A stretch of 64,000 nucleotides of DNA from GCA-2746605 sp963704835 (GTDB taxonomy: Bacteria > Bacteroidota > Ignavibacteria > Ignavibacteriales > Melioribacteraceae), in the NCBI GenBank assembly GCA_963704835.1, contig CAVPHW010000004.1, positions 62,001 to 126,000 of the forward strand. Reading direction: 5' to 3'. Made by a program: the position numbers and the translations under genes. Shown here piece by piece: positions 47,607-56,954 of this stretch. The notes under the pieces are model-generated. The model saw nothing but the letters and a program-made list of their open reading frames with translations, was not told where the DNA came from and made no database searches. Every line of letters begins with the position of its first letter. Position 1 is the first letter of the stretch.

Positions 47607-49580
47607 ATGAAATTAACAAAGTATGTTGTCTTTATATTATTTGTTGCTTCTTTCCTTCATGCACAGGAAAAGTACCTTGTCTATTTTTCTGATAAAGGGA
47701 GTTTGAATAAAAAAAGTTTACAGAAAACTTCTGACAAAGAAATTCTCGCTAAAAAGTTCTTATCCCCAAAAAGTATTGAGAGAAGAAAGAAAAATATGGG
47801 AGATGATTTCATTACTTTTGGTGATTTGCCAATTGCTCAAGAATACATCCAAAATTTAAACGAGAATGGTATTAAAATAATAAACAAATTAAAGTGGTTT
47901 AATGCGGTTAGTGTTTATTTAATGCCGAATGAATTAGAAAATATTAAAAAATTTAGCTTTGTTACTAAAATTGAAAAAGTTAGAAAGTATAAAACAGATG
48001 AACCTTCCAGTTCAGAAATTAATCAGCCTACTACATTAAATAAAAATCAGAATACAAATGCTTTTGATTATGGAAATTCACTGACTCAAAATCAATTGTC
48101 AGATATTCCTCAAGTTCACAATTTAGGAATAACAGGCGAAGGTGTTACAATTGGGATTTTAGATACCGGGTTTGATTGGAAAATTCCAAATTCTTTAAAA
48201 AGTCGAAATGTTATTGCAGAGCGTGATTTTATATTTAAAGATAATAATACTGCCAATGAAACAGGAATAGATGCTGGTGGGCAACATAACCACGGGACAA
48301 GTGTTTTCTCAATTTTAGCTGGATTTGATGAAGGAAATTTAATTGGGCCTGCATTTAATTCTAGCTTTCTTTTAGCAAAAACTGAATATATACCAACAGA
48401 AACTCATGCTGAAGAAGATAATTATGCAGCTGCATTAGAATGGATGGACTCAATTGGGGTTGATATAACAACATCATCTTTAGGTTATAGCGAGTTTGAC
48501 GCAACAGATTTTTCATATACTTATAACGATATGGATGGGAAAACAACAATTGTTACTAAAGCTGCAGAGTTCGCCTTTGATAGAGGAATTGTTTGCATAA
48601 CTTCTGCTGGAAATGAAGGAAGTAGTTCTTGGCATTATATCACAGCACCGGGTGATGGAATAAACACAATTACTGTTGGCGCTGTTAATAGTTTAAACAC
48701 TATTGCTTCTTTTAGTTCCAGAGGACCTAGTTTTGATGGTAGAATAAAACCGGAAATTGTTGCTCAAGGAGTTTCAGTTTTTAATACACTTGCCGGAAGT
48801 GCTTCTAGTTATAGTTTTGGAAATGGAACATCTTATTCAGCTCCGATTGTTGCTGGAGTTACGGGTTTGCTTCTCTCTGCGCACCCTCATCTAGTAAATA
48901 AGCAAGTAAGACACATTTTAATACAAAGTGGTGGTAATCTTCAAAATCCAGATAATAACATTGGCTATGGTCTTCTTTCAGCAATTAAAGCTATTAGTTA
49001 CCCTAACTTTGAAGTAAGGGATGGTAAAAATTATATTAATAAAATATTTTCAGAATTAGAGAGTATTAAAGAAAATTCAATTGAATTACACACTGAAGAC
49101 GGAACAGCATATAGTATGGTTAAAGTAGGTGGAAATTATTTTACGATTGAATTACCAAATGGAATAACTAAGGAATCGAATAAAGTTTATTTTACATACA
49201 AGAATTTACAAGATAATTTGATTAAAGAACCCCAAACGGATTTCTATAATTTATATCTTGATGGACTAATTAGTAATGTTGAGATAAATCCAATAGTTCA
49301 ATTGCCAAATAAGTTTAGTCTTGGTCAAAATTACCCAAACCCTTTTAATCCAACAACAAGAATTGAATATTTTGTTCCTAATTTTGTTAAAAGTACAAAA
49401 GTTTTAATTAAACTATACGATATTTTGGGGAACGAGATTAAAACTTTAGTAAATGAAGATAAAAAACCAGGAAATCACTTTGTCGACTTTTCAGCCGGTT
49501 CACTTAGTTCGGGAGTTTATTTTTATCAGTTAAAGACTTCGGAGTTTTCATTAACGAAAAAAATGACCATTATAAAATAG
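47607..49580 (+). CDS. Subtilisin-like S8 protease with T9SS sorting domain
   Basis: The 657-residue product has a Sec signal peptide (FLHAQ), a propeptide, and an S8 catalytic domain with the triad Asp in IGILDTGFDW, His in GGQHNHGTSVFSILAG and Ser in GNGTSYSAPIVAGVTGLLLS, plus the oxyanion Asn in ITSAGNEG. A linker and a C-terminal sorting domain follow: SLGQNYPNPFNPTTRIEYF, LYDILGNEIKTLVNE and SSGVYFYQLKT, the Ignavibacteria-type T9SS type A signal. It is predicted to be exported by T9SS and attached to the cell surface or released. It sits 11 nt after lepB, and the methyltransferase gene is 3 nt downstream. Confidence 0.93.
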   Translation: MKLTKYVVFILFVASFLHAQEKYLVYFSDKGSLNKKSLQKTSDKEILAKKFLSPKSIERRKKNMGDDFITFGDLPIAQEYIQNLNENGIKIINKLKWFNAVSVYLMPNELENIKKFSFVTKIEKVRKYKTDEPSSSEINQPTTLNKNQNTNAFDYGNSLTQNQLSDIPQVHNLGITGEGVTIGILDTGFDWKIPNSLKSRNVIAERDFIFKDNNTANETGIDAGGQHNHGTSVFSILAGFDEGNLIGPAFNSSFLLAKTEYIPTETHAEEDNYAAALEWMDSIGVDITTSSLGYSEFDATDFSYTYNDMDGKTTIVTKAAEFAFDRGIVCITSAGNEGSSSWHYITAPGDGINTITVGAVNSLNTIASFSSRGPSFDGRIKPEIVAQGVSVFNTLAGSASSYSFGNGTSYSAPIVAGVTGLLLSAHPHLVNKQVRHILIQSGGNLQNPDNNIGYGLLSAIKAISYPNFEVRDGKNYINKIFSELESIKENSIELHTEDGTAYSMVKVGGNYFTIELPNGITKESNKVYFTYKNLQDNLIKEPQTDFYNLYLDGLISNVEINPIVQLPNKFSLGQNYPNPFNPTTRIEYFVPNFVKSTKVLIKLYDILGNEIKTLVNEDKKPGNHFVDFSAGSLSSGVYFYQLKTSEFSLTKKMTIIK

Positions 49581-49583
49581 AAT

Positions 49584-50228
49584 ATGTCAAGTATTTTATT
49601 CCCTGAGCAAGTGGAGTATTTGCAAAGTTTTTTGAAGACAAACGACCCTCTCTTGATTGAAATGGAATTGTTTGCCGAAGAAAAGAAAATCCCAATTCTA
49701 GATAAATTCTCATCACAATTTCTTGAACAATTACTCCTAATTTATAACCCAAAAAAAGTATTAGAGATTGGTTCAGCAATAGGGTATTCTACTATTAGAG
49801 TATCTAAAATGCTTCAAAAAGAAGGTCAAATTGACACAATTGAACTTAGTCAAGAGAATCTTGAGTTGTTCGAACAGTTTATAGTAAAATATGGCGAAGG
49901 AGATAATATTCATCTTATTAAAGGTGATGCTCTAGAAATTATTCCTAATTTAGAAGATAATTATGATTTTGTTTTCTTAGATTCTGATAAAGAAGACTAT
50001 GAAAAATTGTTTAAAATGGTAATTCAAAAAATTAAAATCGGTGGTGTAATACTAGTCGATAACTTATTGTGGAAAGGTTTTGCAGCTTCGAAATCAATCC
50101 CGGAAAACTATAAAATAAGTACAGAATCAGTAAGAAAATTCAATGAAATTTTTATGAATTTTCCGGGACTAAATGCATTCATTTTGCCAATCGGTGATGG
50201 TCTAGGACTAGGAATCAAAACCGACTGA
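49584..50228 (+). CDS. Class I SAM-dependent O-methyltransferase (family 3)
   Basis: The 214-residue product has the family 3 O-methyltransferase core: VLEIGSAIGYSTIRVSKML (SAM loop), IDTIELSQENLELFEQF, DALEIIPNLEDNYDFVFLDSDKEDYEKLF (metal-binding Asp) and GGVILVDNLLWKG. The relatives include catechol O-methyltransferase-like proteins and the tRNA methyltransferase TrmR; the substrate cannot be fixed from sequence. It starts 3 nt after the subtilisin stop and ends the long co-directional run; a minus-strand Rrf2 gene converges 13 nt further. Confidence 0.9.
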   Translation: MSSILFPEQVEYLQSFLKTNDPLLIEMELFAEEKKIPILDKFSSQFLEQLLLIYNPKKVLEIGSAIGYSTIRVSKMLQKEGQIDTIELSQENLELFEQFIVKYGEGDNIHLIKGDALEIIPNLEDNYDFVFLDSDKEDYEKLFKMVIQKIKIGGVILVDNLLWKGFAASKSIPENYKISTESVRKFNEIFMNFPGLNAFILPIGDGLGLGIKTD

Positions 50229-50241
50229 TCTACAATCTAAA

Positions 50242-50670
50242 TTAAACTTTCGGCTTCAAATTATCTGTATACTCCGAAGCAACTTGACGTACAGATTTAC
50301 TTGAAATTAGATGATGAATATTATCTCTAAGTTTACTCCATTCATCATGTAATGGACAAGGATGCTCATCTGAACATTCTTTTAGACCGGTAACACATTT
50401 AAGAGTAATAACTGGACCCTCAATTCTTTCAACAATCTCTAAGATAGAACTATCTAAAGCTAACTTAGTGATTTTAAAACCTCCGCCTCTTCCTTTAAAG
50501 GAATCCACGTAACCATATTTAGCCATTCTTTGCAAAATTTTTGCAAGATAATGGGAAGGAATTTCTTCTTTTTTTGCAATAACTGAAGACATAATCAAGG
50601 CATCATCTGATTGCCTAGCTAAGAAGAGAATTGCTCTAATAGCATATTCGCCAGTTTTTGTGTAAATCAT
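50242..50670 (-). CDS. Rrf2-family transcriptional regulator with iron-sulfur Cys triad
   Basis: The 142-residue product has a winged helix-turn-helix (YAIRAILFLARQ, SHYLAKILQRMAKYGYV, GRGGGFKI) and, near residue 92, three Cys in the spacing LKCVTGLKECSDEHPC, the pattern that binds an Fe-S cluster in IscR, NsrR and RirA relatives. It probably senses Fe-S status, nitric oxide or redox. No operon target is adjacent: the next gene is yigZ, same strand, 107 nt upstream. Distinguishing IscR from NsrR is not possible by eye. Confidence 0.88.
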   Translation of the reverse strand: MIYTKTGEYAIRAILFLARQSDDALIMSSVIAKKEEIPSHYLAKILQRMAKYGYVDSFKGRGGGFKITKLALDSSILEIVERIEGPVITLKCVTGLKECSDEHPCPLHDEWSKLRDNIHHLISSKSVRQVASEYTDNLKPKV

Positions 50671-50777
50671 GCTTACCTCTTTTTCTGACCAATTAAATTG
50701 ATAGTTAAATTATAAAACTTATATGGAGTATTATATCCGAATATGAATTTAAGTAAATAAGAACTTTTTATCAACTT

Positions 50778-51419
50778 TTATTTTTTAGTTTGGGTTTTTA
50801 AGTAAAAATGTTTGTTTTTACTTATTAGGCTTGCATTCCCAAAAGTAATTTGATTCAATTCGTTAACTATTTTCGGCAGTTTAAACGGCTCAATAAGACA
50901 AGATATTATGGGAGTGGTTTCAAATTTTTCAACAATTTTTTCGCATTTATATTTTGTTAATAGGTAATGTATTTTACTAACATCTTCATAGTTGTAGTTA
51001 ATTTCTATTTGTTCAAAATCTGTTAGTTTAATTATTTTAGTTGATTCAAGCAATGCAATTGCCGTCTGGTAATATGCTTTCCCAAGTGGTCCAACACCAA
51101 GTTTTGTCCCACCAAAATACCTGACTACCACAACCAAAACATTTGATAAATCAAAATGATTTATTGCGTTCATAATTCTTAATCCAGCTGTGCCATTTGG
51201 TTCGCCATCATCAGAATATTTTTCTTCTCCTGAAACAAGTTTATAACCATAGCAATGATGAGACGCATCATAAAATTCATTCTTAATCCCTTGAAGCTGC
51301 CTTGTTGCAGAAGAAATATCATTAATGTTAAAAGCAAATCCAATGAATTGCGATCCCTTTTCCTTCAATTTATTTGAACTGCTCTTAAGAACTGTATTTA
51401 TTGTGGAAGAATTAACCAT
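50778..51419 (-). CDS. yigZ: YigZ/IMPACT-family protein
   Basis: The 213-residue product has the N-terminal IMPACT/UPF0029 domain: SKLKEKGSQFIGFAFNI, KYSDDGEPNGTAGLRIMNAI and VVVVRYFGGTKLGVGPLGKAY, the last two being family signatures. A C-terminal ~60-residue RNA-binding-like alpha/beta domain follows. Members are cytoplasmic and their biochemical role is unsettled, with links to translation control and peptide processing. It is divergent from uvrA with an 85-nt gap. Confidence 0.88.
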   Translation of the reverse strand: MVNSSTINTVLKSSSNKLKEKGSQFIGFAFNINDISSATRQLQGIKNEFYDASHHCYGYKLVSGEEKYSDDGEPNGTAGLRIMNAINHFDLSNVLVVVVRYFGGTKLGVGPLGKAYYQTAIALLESTKIIKLTDFEQIEINYNYEDVSKIHYLLTKYKCEKIVEKFETTPIISCLIEPFKLPKIVNELNQITFGNASLISKNKHFYLKTQTKK

Positions 51420-51504
51420 GTAAACTATTTTTGTTTATAATAAAAATTGATTTTCTGACATCGTTTAAGTAATATAATTGTTTGAACAAATCCAAATTTA
51501 GTTA

Positions 51505-54327
51505 ATGATTGAACAAGATAAAATAATAATAAAAGGTGCAAGGGAACATAATCTAAAGAATATAGATTTAGAAATTCCAAGAAATTCACTTACCGTAATA
51601 ACCGGTTTGTCAGGTTCCGGAAAATCCTCTTTGGCATTTGATACAATTTATGCAGAAGGACAAAGACGCTATATCGAATCGCTTTCTGCCTATGCTCGTC
51701 AATTTTTAGATCAACTTGAAAAACCGGATGTAGATTTGATTGAGGGATTAAGTCCTGCAATTTCCATTGAGCAAAAATCAACAGGAGGAAACCCTCGATC
51801 GACAGTTGGAACAATAACCGAGATTTATGATTTTTTACGTTTATTATATGCTAGAGTAGGTACTTCATACTGTTATAATTGTGGAAACATTGTACAAAAA
51901 CAGTCAACAGATCAAATCATAGATAAAATATTACAACTCTATGAAGGTCAAAAAATAATTGTACTTGCACCAGTTGTAAGAGGAAGGAAAGGACATTACA
52001 GAGAACTGTTTGAAGACATTCAAAGAGATGGTTTCTTAAAAGTAAGAGTTGATGAAGAAATAGTAGAACTAACGAGTGGATACAAAGTTGATAGGTACAA
52101 AATTCACAATATTGAAATTGTAATTGATCGGCTTCAGATAAATTCGAATTCGAGGTTTAGATTAAGTGAGTCGATTGAGGTGGCACTAAACTTTGGAAAT
52201 GGAAGTTTAATTGTTCACGCAAACAGCAATGATCATATATTTAGCAGAAATAATGCGTGTGTTGATTGTGGTATAAACTACCAAGAGCTTGCACCAAACT
52301 CATTTTCTTTTAACTCTCCATATGGCTCATGCGCAGAGTGTGATGGTCTTGGGGAAAAAAAAGATATTGATATAAAATTAATGATTCCGGATTTTTCTAA
52401 AACAATTAATGAAGCTGCACTAGATCCCGTAGGAAAACCAAGAAAAATATGGTTTTATAATCAGCTGGAAGCTGTTTCCAAACAATTTGGTTTTGATTAT
52501 AATACTAAAATCCAAGATTTAAACGAAGAGCAGTTAAATATTCTAATTTACGGAAGCAGAGAAAAAATTCCTTTTACATATAGTTTTGGTAATGGTAAAA
52601 CAGCTAACTATATGCATAAATTTTCCGGACTAAAAAATTATATTCAAAATTATTTTGAAAATACCAGCTCTCCAAAAATGAGAGAATGGGCCGAAGCTTT
52701 TATGAATACCCAAATTTGCACGGCCTGTAATGGAGGTCGGTTAAAACGGGAATCACTTGCAGTAAAAATAGCTGAGAAAAACATAAGTGAGGTGACAAAT
52801 CTTTCTATTCAGTATGCAAAAGAATTTTGTGAAAGTGTAAATCTTGAAGGAAATGCTGCAATAATTGCAAAGCAAATCTTGAAAGAAATAAATGTAAGAT
52901 TAGAATTTTTGCTAAATGTTGGTTTGGATTATCTTACTTTGAATAGATCCGCAAGAACTTTGTCTGGAGGTGAATCTCAACGTATAAGGCTTGCAACACA
53001 AATCGGTTCACAACTTTCTGGAGTATTGTATGTTCTGGATGAACCAAGTATTGGACTTCATCAAAATGATAATATCAAATTAATTAATTCCCTTAAGGAA
53101 TTAAGGAACTTGGACAATACAGTTATTGTAGTTGAACATGATAAAGAAACAATTACAAACGCAGACTATATTATTGATTTAGGACCAAAAGCCGGTACTC
53201 ATGGTGGTGAGATATGTTTTGTTGGGACTAAGGAAGATATAAAACTTGAATCAATTGGAAACTCACTAACTCTTGCATATTTGTTAAATCAAAAATCCAT
53301 AAGACTCCCAAAAGAAAGAAGAAATGGGAATGATCAATTCGTTGAAATATTAGGTGCCAGAGGTAATAATTTAAAAAATGTTCATTTGAGAATTCCCTTG
53401 GCAAAATTAGTTGCAATAACCGGCGTAAGTGGTTCAGGCAAATCATCTTTAATAAACGAAACGCTTGTTGGAATTTTAATGCGAAAGATTTATAAATCCA
53501 AAATAGTCCCTTTGGACCATGACGAAATAAAGGGTTTAGAGCATATTGATAAAATTGTAGAAATAGATCAATCACCAATTGGAAGAACGCCAAGATCAAA
53601 TCCGGCAACGTATACGGGGCTGTTTACATTTATTAGAGATTTATATTCACAGCTTCCTGAATCCAAAATTAGAGGGTACTCACCCGGAAGATTTAGTTTT
53701 AATGTTAAAGGAGGAAGATGTGAAGAATGTCAGGGTGATGGTCTAAGAAAGATTGAAATGAATTTTCTACCAGATGTTTATGTTAAATGCGAAGAATGTA
53801 ATGGGAAAAGATATAATAGAGAAACATTAGAAGTTTTGTTTAAGACAAAATCAATTAGTGATGTATTGGATATGACAATTGAAAAAGCATTTAAATTTTT
53901 TGAAGAAATGCCCAGGATTAAACGAAAATTAAAATCACTCAATGACGTTGGTTTGGGTTATATTAAACTTGGACAGCAAGCTACAACTCTTTCCGGTGGA
54001 GAAGCTCAAAGAGTAAAACTAGCTACGGAGCTTAGCAAAATTAGTACCGGTAAGACAATGTATGTTCTTGATGAACCAACTACTGGACTTCATTTTGAAG
54101 ACGTAAGTATATTACTAAATGTACTGAACAAATTAGTTGATAAACAAAATACGGTAGTTATTGTTGAACATAATTTGGATGTGATTAAGGTTGCTGATTA
54201 TGTTATTGATCTTGGACCAGGCGGTGGTGAACATGGTGGAAAAATTATTGCCGAAGGAACGCCAGAAGAAATAGCTATGAACAAAAAAAGTATAACCGGC
54301 TCCTTCTTAAAAGCAGAACTCAAATAA
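51505..54327 (+). CDS. uvrA: UvrABC excinuclease subunit A
   Basis: UvrA recognises bulky DNA lesions as a dimer and loads UvrB. The 940-residue protein is full length with two ABC ATPase halves: Walker A GLSGSGKSSLAFD (near residue 35) and GVSGSGKSSLINE (~640). The signature motifs are LSGGESQRIRLA and LSGGEAQRVKLA, the Walker B elements LDEPSIGLHQ and LDEPTTGLHF, and zinc modules CVDCGINY...CAECDG and CEECQGDG...CEECNGKRY. The frame is intact. It heads a plus-strand group with the amidohydrolase (13 nt downstream). I saw no SOS box with confidence upstream. Confidence 0.97.
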   Translation: MIEQDKIIIKGAREHNLKNIDLEIPRNSLTVITGLSGSGKSSLAFDTIYAEGQRRYIESLSAYARQFLDQLEKPDVDLIEGLSPAISIEQKSTGGNPRSTVGTITEIYDFLRLLYARVGTSYCYNCGNIVQKQSTDQIIDKILQLYEGQKIIVLAPVVRGRKGHYRELFEDIQRDGFLKVRVDEEIVELTSGYKVDRYKIHNIEIVIDRLQINSNSRFRLSESIEVALNFGNGSLIVHANSNDHIFSRNNACVDCGINYQELAPNSFSFNSPYGSCAECDGLGEKKDIDIKLMIPDFSKTINEAALDPVGKPRKIWFYNQLEAVSKQFGFDYNTKIQDLNEEQLNILIYGSREKIPFTYSFGNGKTANYMHKFSGLKNYIQNYFENTSSPKMREWAEAFMNTQICTACNGGRLKRESLAVKIAEKNISEVTNLSIQYAKEFCESVNLEGNAAIIAKQILKEINVRLEFLLNVGLDYLTLNRSARTLSGGESQRIRLATQIGSQLSGVLYVLDEPSIGLHQNDNIKLINSLKELRNLDNTVIVVEHDKETITNADYIIDLGPKAGTHGGEICFVGTKEDIKLESIGNSLTLAYLLNQKSIRLPKERRNGNDQFVEILGARGNNLKNVHLRIPLAKLVAITGVSGSGKSSLINETLVGILMRKIYKSKIVPLDHDEIKGLEHIDKIVEIDQSPIGRTPRSNPATYTGLFTFIRDLYSQLPESKIRGYSPGRFSFNVKGGRCEECQGDGLRKIEMNFLPDVYVKCEECNGKRYNRETLEVLFKTKSISDVLDMTIEKAFKFFEEMPRIKRKLKSLNDVGLGYIKLGQQATTLSGGEAQRVKLATELSKISTGKTMYVLDEPTTGLHFEDVSILLNVLNKLVDKQNTVVIVEHNLDVIKVADYVIDLGPGGGEHGGKIIAEGTPEEIAMNKKSITGSFLKAELK

Positions 54328-54340
54328 AATTATAAGATAA

Positions 54341-55681
54341 ATGAAAAAGTTAATCATTCCCAAAAACATTCTTACAGTCAATAGTCAAAATTCGATTTTA
54401 GTAAAGCATGCTGTTGAAATAACCGACAATATTATCACCAACATTATCAATCTCAACAATTTTGATTTATCAAAGTATAACGGCGAAATTATTTATTTCT
54501 CAAATCTAACTCTAATACCTGGTTTTGTTCAAACTCACATTCATTTGTGTCAAACACTTTTTAGAGGATTGGCAGAAGATATGGAGTTACTTGATTGGTT
54601 GCAGCAGAGGATCTTTCCTTATGAATATGCTCATAATAAATCATCTATAAAATTATCGGCTCAACTGGGAGTTCATGAATTGCAGCTTGGGGGAACAACA
54701 ACAATTCTTGATATGGGTACAATTAACCATCAAGAAATTATTTTTGATGAGCTTGGTAAAACTCAAATGCGTGCGTTTGCCGGAAAGTGTATGATGGATT
54801 TGAATGATTTATTTCCTTCATTTGTTGAAGGAACAAATAATAGTTTGAAAGAAACCTTCGAACTGGCAAAGGAGTTTCATAATACAAACAATAACAGAAT
54901 TAAGTATGGATTTGCTCCACGATTTGTTCTGTCGTGTTCAGAGCAATTGCTTAAAGAAACAAAAGAAATGATGAGCGACTTCGAAGGTTCTATGTATCAT
55001 ACACATTCATCCGAAAACAAAGGTGAAATTGAGGAGGTAAAGAGACTTCATAATATGGAGAATATTGAATATTTTAATTCAATAAATATATTAGGAGATC
55101 ATACAGTTTTAGCTCATGGAATTCATGTAAATGAAAATGAAATTAGCTTGTTGAAAAAATCACAAACAAGAATATCTCATTGCCCATCTTCAAATTTGAA
55201 ATTAGGTTCTGGAATTGCAAATATACCTCGCTATCTAAAAGAAAATATTTCAGTTTCATTAGGAGCAGATGGAGCTCCATGTAACAACAGTTTAAGTCAA
55301 TTCACTGAAATGAGGTTAGCATCATTAATTCAAAAACCAATTTATTCACCAAAAGCAATGGACGCATTGACTGTATTCAGGTTGGCTACTATTGATGGAG
55401 CCAGAGCACTCAATCTAGAAAATGAAATCGGAAGTATTGAAGTTGGCAAGAAGGCAGATTTAGTACTGTTGAATTTAGAAAAACCAAATCAAACCTTAAT
55501 TGATGAAAATATTTACTCTTCCATTATTTATTCAGCTAATCAAGAAAATGTATCTGAAGTTATGATTGATGGTGAATGGGTTGTTCGTACTGGCAAATCT
55601 TTAAAATATGATGCTGATGAATTATTTAAAAAAGGAAAAGAAGAACTAAAGCAGTTGTTAAATAGGGTTAAATTAAATTAA
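54341..55681 (+). CDS. Amidohydrolase, 5-deoxyadenosine/S-adenosylhomocysteine deaminase type
   Basis: The 446-residue product has the amidohydrolase core of the TRZ/ATZ-MtaD group. Metal ligands are visible in PGFVQTHIHLCQTLFRGLAEDMEL (HxH), YHTHSSENKGEI, VLAHGIHVNENEI and SLGADGAPCNNSLSQ (catalytic Asp). The WLQQRIFPYEY block and HCPSSNLKLGSG are typical of enzymes that deaminate 5-methylthioadenosine, S-adenosylhomocysteine or 5-deoxyadenosine. A C-terminal KADLVLLNLEKP strand completes the composite domain. The exact nucleoside is unresolved. It lies between uvrA and the HAM1 gene in an apparent operon, a possible nucleotide-salvage or clean-up pairing. Confidence 0.88.
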   Translation: MKKLIIPKNILTVNSQNSILVKHAVEITDNIITNIINLNNFDLSKYNGEIIYFSNLTLIPGFVQTHIHLCQTLFRGLAEDMELLDWLQQRIFPYEYAHNKSSIKLSAQLGVHELQLGGTTTILDMGTINHQEIIFDELGKTQMRAFAGKCMMDLNDLFPSFVEGTNNSLKETFELAKEFHNTNNNRIKYGFAPRFVLSCSEQLLKETKEMMSDFEGSMYHTHSSENKGEIEEVKRLHNMENIEYFNSINILGDHTVLAHGIHVNENEISLLKKSQTRISHCPSSNLKLGSGIANIPRYLKENISVSLGADGAPCNNSLSQFTEMRLASLIQKPIYSPKAMDALTVFRLATIDGARALNLENEIGSIEVGKKADLVLLNLEKPNQTLIDENIYSSIIYSANQENVSEVMIDGEWVVRTGKSLKYDADELFKKGKEELKQLLNRVKLN

Positions 55682-55682
55682 T

Positions 55683-56270
55683 ATGAAAATTATTTTTGCT
55701 ACTACAAATAAAGGAAAACTTAAGGAAGTAAGAGAACTATTTTGTGGTACAAATATTTCCTTTCTCTCTTTAGAAGAAATTCGCTTTGGTGAAGAAATTG
55801 GAGAGAACGGGCTTACATTTGAAGAAAATGCTTTCATTAAAGCAGATAAGATATTTAGTATGACAGGCTTGCCAGTTATTGCGGATGATTCTGGGTTGGT
55901 AGTTAATCAATTAAATGGTAAACCGGGCATTTATTCTGCAAGATTTGCTGGGGAGAATGCAACATACTTAGACAATAATCTCAAACTAATCTCGGAATTA
56001 AAAAACTTTAAGGCACCACACTTAGCTAAATTTGTCTGCTGCGCTGTTTACATTGATGGTAATAATAGAATAGCAGTTACCGGTGAAATGTCCGGCCAAA
56101 TTATAAATGAATTCAAAGGGGAGAATGGTTTTGGTTATGACCCAATATTTATACCGGAAGGATTTGATTTAACATTGGCAGAAATGGGTTTGCAAGAGAA
56201 AAACAAAATAAGTCACAGAGCTAAAGCATTTTCGATTTTGAAAAAGGATATCTCTCGAATTATTCTTTAA
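55683..56270 (+). CDS. rdgB: Non-canonical purine NTP pyrophosphatase (HAM1/RdgB)
   Basis: It hydrolyses ITP, dITP and XTP to monophosphates, keeping damaged purines out of nucleic acids. The 195-residue protein shows ATTNKGKLKEVRELF (substrate-binding start), NGLTFEENAFIKADKIF, IADDSGLVVNQLNGKPGIYSARFAGE and FGYDPIFIPEGFDLTLAEM plus SHRAKAF at the end, all diagnostic. It begins one nucleotide after the amidohydrolase stop and its 3' end overlaps the convergent menG gene by 11 nt. Confidence 0.95.
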   Translation: MKIIFATTNKGKLKEVRELFCGTNISFLSLEEIRFGEEIGENGLTFEENAFIKADKIFSMTGLPVIADDSGLVVNQLNGKPGIYSARFAGENATYLDNNLKLISELKNFKAPHLAKFVCCAVYIDGNNRIAVTGEMSGQIINEFKGENGFGYDPIFIPEGFDLTLAEMGLQEKNKISHRAKAFSILKKDISRIIL

Positions 56271-56943
56271 CTGCAATAACAATTTGAACAATTCCAAATG
56301 TGGCTGAATATTTTTGAATATTTGTAAAACCCGTTTCCTTCAATAATTCTTCAAGATCAATTTTTGTATCAAAAGAATTGACTGATTCCGGCAAATATGT
56401 ATAAGCTTCATTATCCTTGGAAATCAATTTCCCTAAAAATGGGAGAATGCGATTGAAGTAGAAAAGATAAAACTTCTTGACAATAATATTTTTAGGCAAT
56501 CTAAATTCTAGGATTGTTACTTTACCTCTCCTTTCCAAGACATTATAGAACTGTTCAAATCCCTTTTTAATATCGTAAAAATTTCTTACTCCAAAAGCTA
56601 CAGTAATATTAGAAAAGGTATTGTCCTTTATGGGTATTGCCTCAGCTACAGACTGTACCAGATTGCCTTTACTCCATTTTGCTTTATTAATAAAATGAGT
56701 AAGCATGTTTTTACTTAAATCAATTCCAATGATTCTAGTAACCCCAAATTTTGTTGCAGCAATTGAAAAATCTCCAGTACCGCATGCAATATCGAGAAGC
56801 TTCGCAGATTTAGTTATCTCGGTCAATTGTAATGCTTTTTTACGCCAATAAAAATCAATACCAACACTTAAAAAATGATTTAAAAAATCATACTTTGGTG
56901 AAATACTGTCAAATATTCTTTTTACTTGATCTTTTTTATTCAT
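56260..56943 (-). CDS. menG: Demethylmenaquinone methyltransferase
   Basis: It performs the final C-methylation of menaquinone biosynthesis (UbiE/MenG/COQ5 family). The 227-residue protein has VKRIFDSISPKYDFLNHFLSVGIDFYWR, LLDIACGTGDFSIAATKFG (SAM loop), FGVRNFYDIKKGFEQFYNVL and the end motif TIEL-like VTILEFRLPKN; SYLPESVNSF appears as YTYLPESVNSF. It implies a menaquinone-based respiratory chain. The PAP2 gene starts upstream on the same strand only 11 nt away, so they are likely co-transcribed with mgtE. Confidence 0.93.
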   Translation of the reverse strand: MNKKDQVKRIFDSISPKYDFLNHFLSVGIDFYWRKKALQLTEITKSAKLLDIACGTGDFSIAATKFGVTRIIGIDLSKNMLTHFINKAKWSKGNLVQSVAEAIPIKDNTFSNITVAFGVRNFYDIKKGFEQFYNVLERRGKVTILEFRLPKNIIVKKFYLFYFNRILPFLGKLISKDNEAYTYLPESVNSFDTKIDLEELLKETGFTNIQKYSATFGIVQIVIAVKE

Positions 56944-56954
56944 AACTATAAAAA

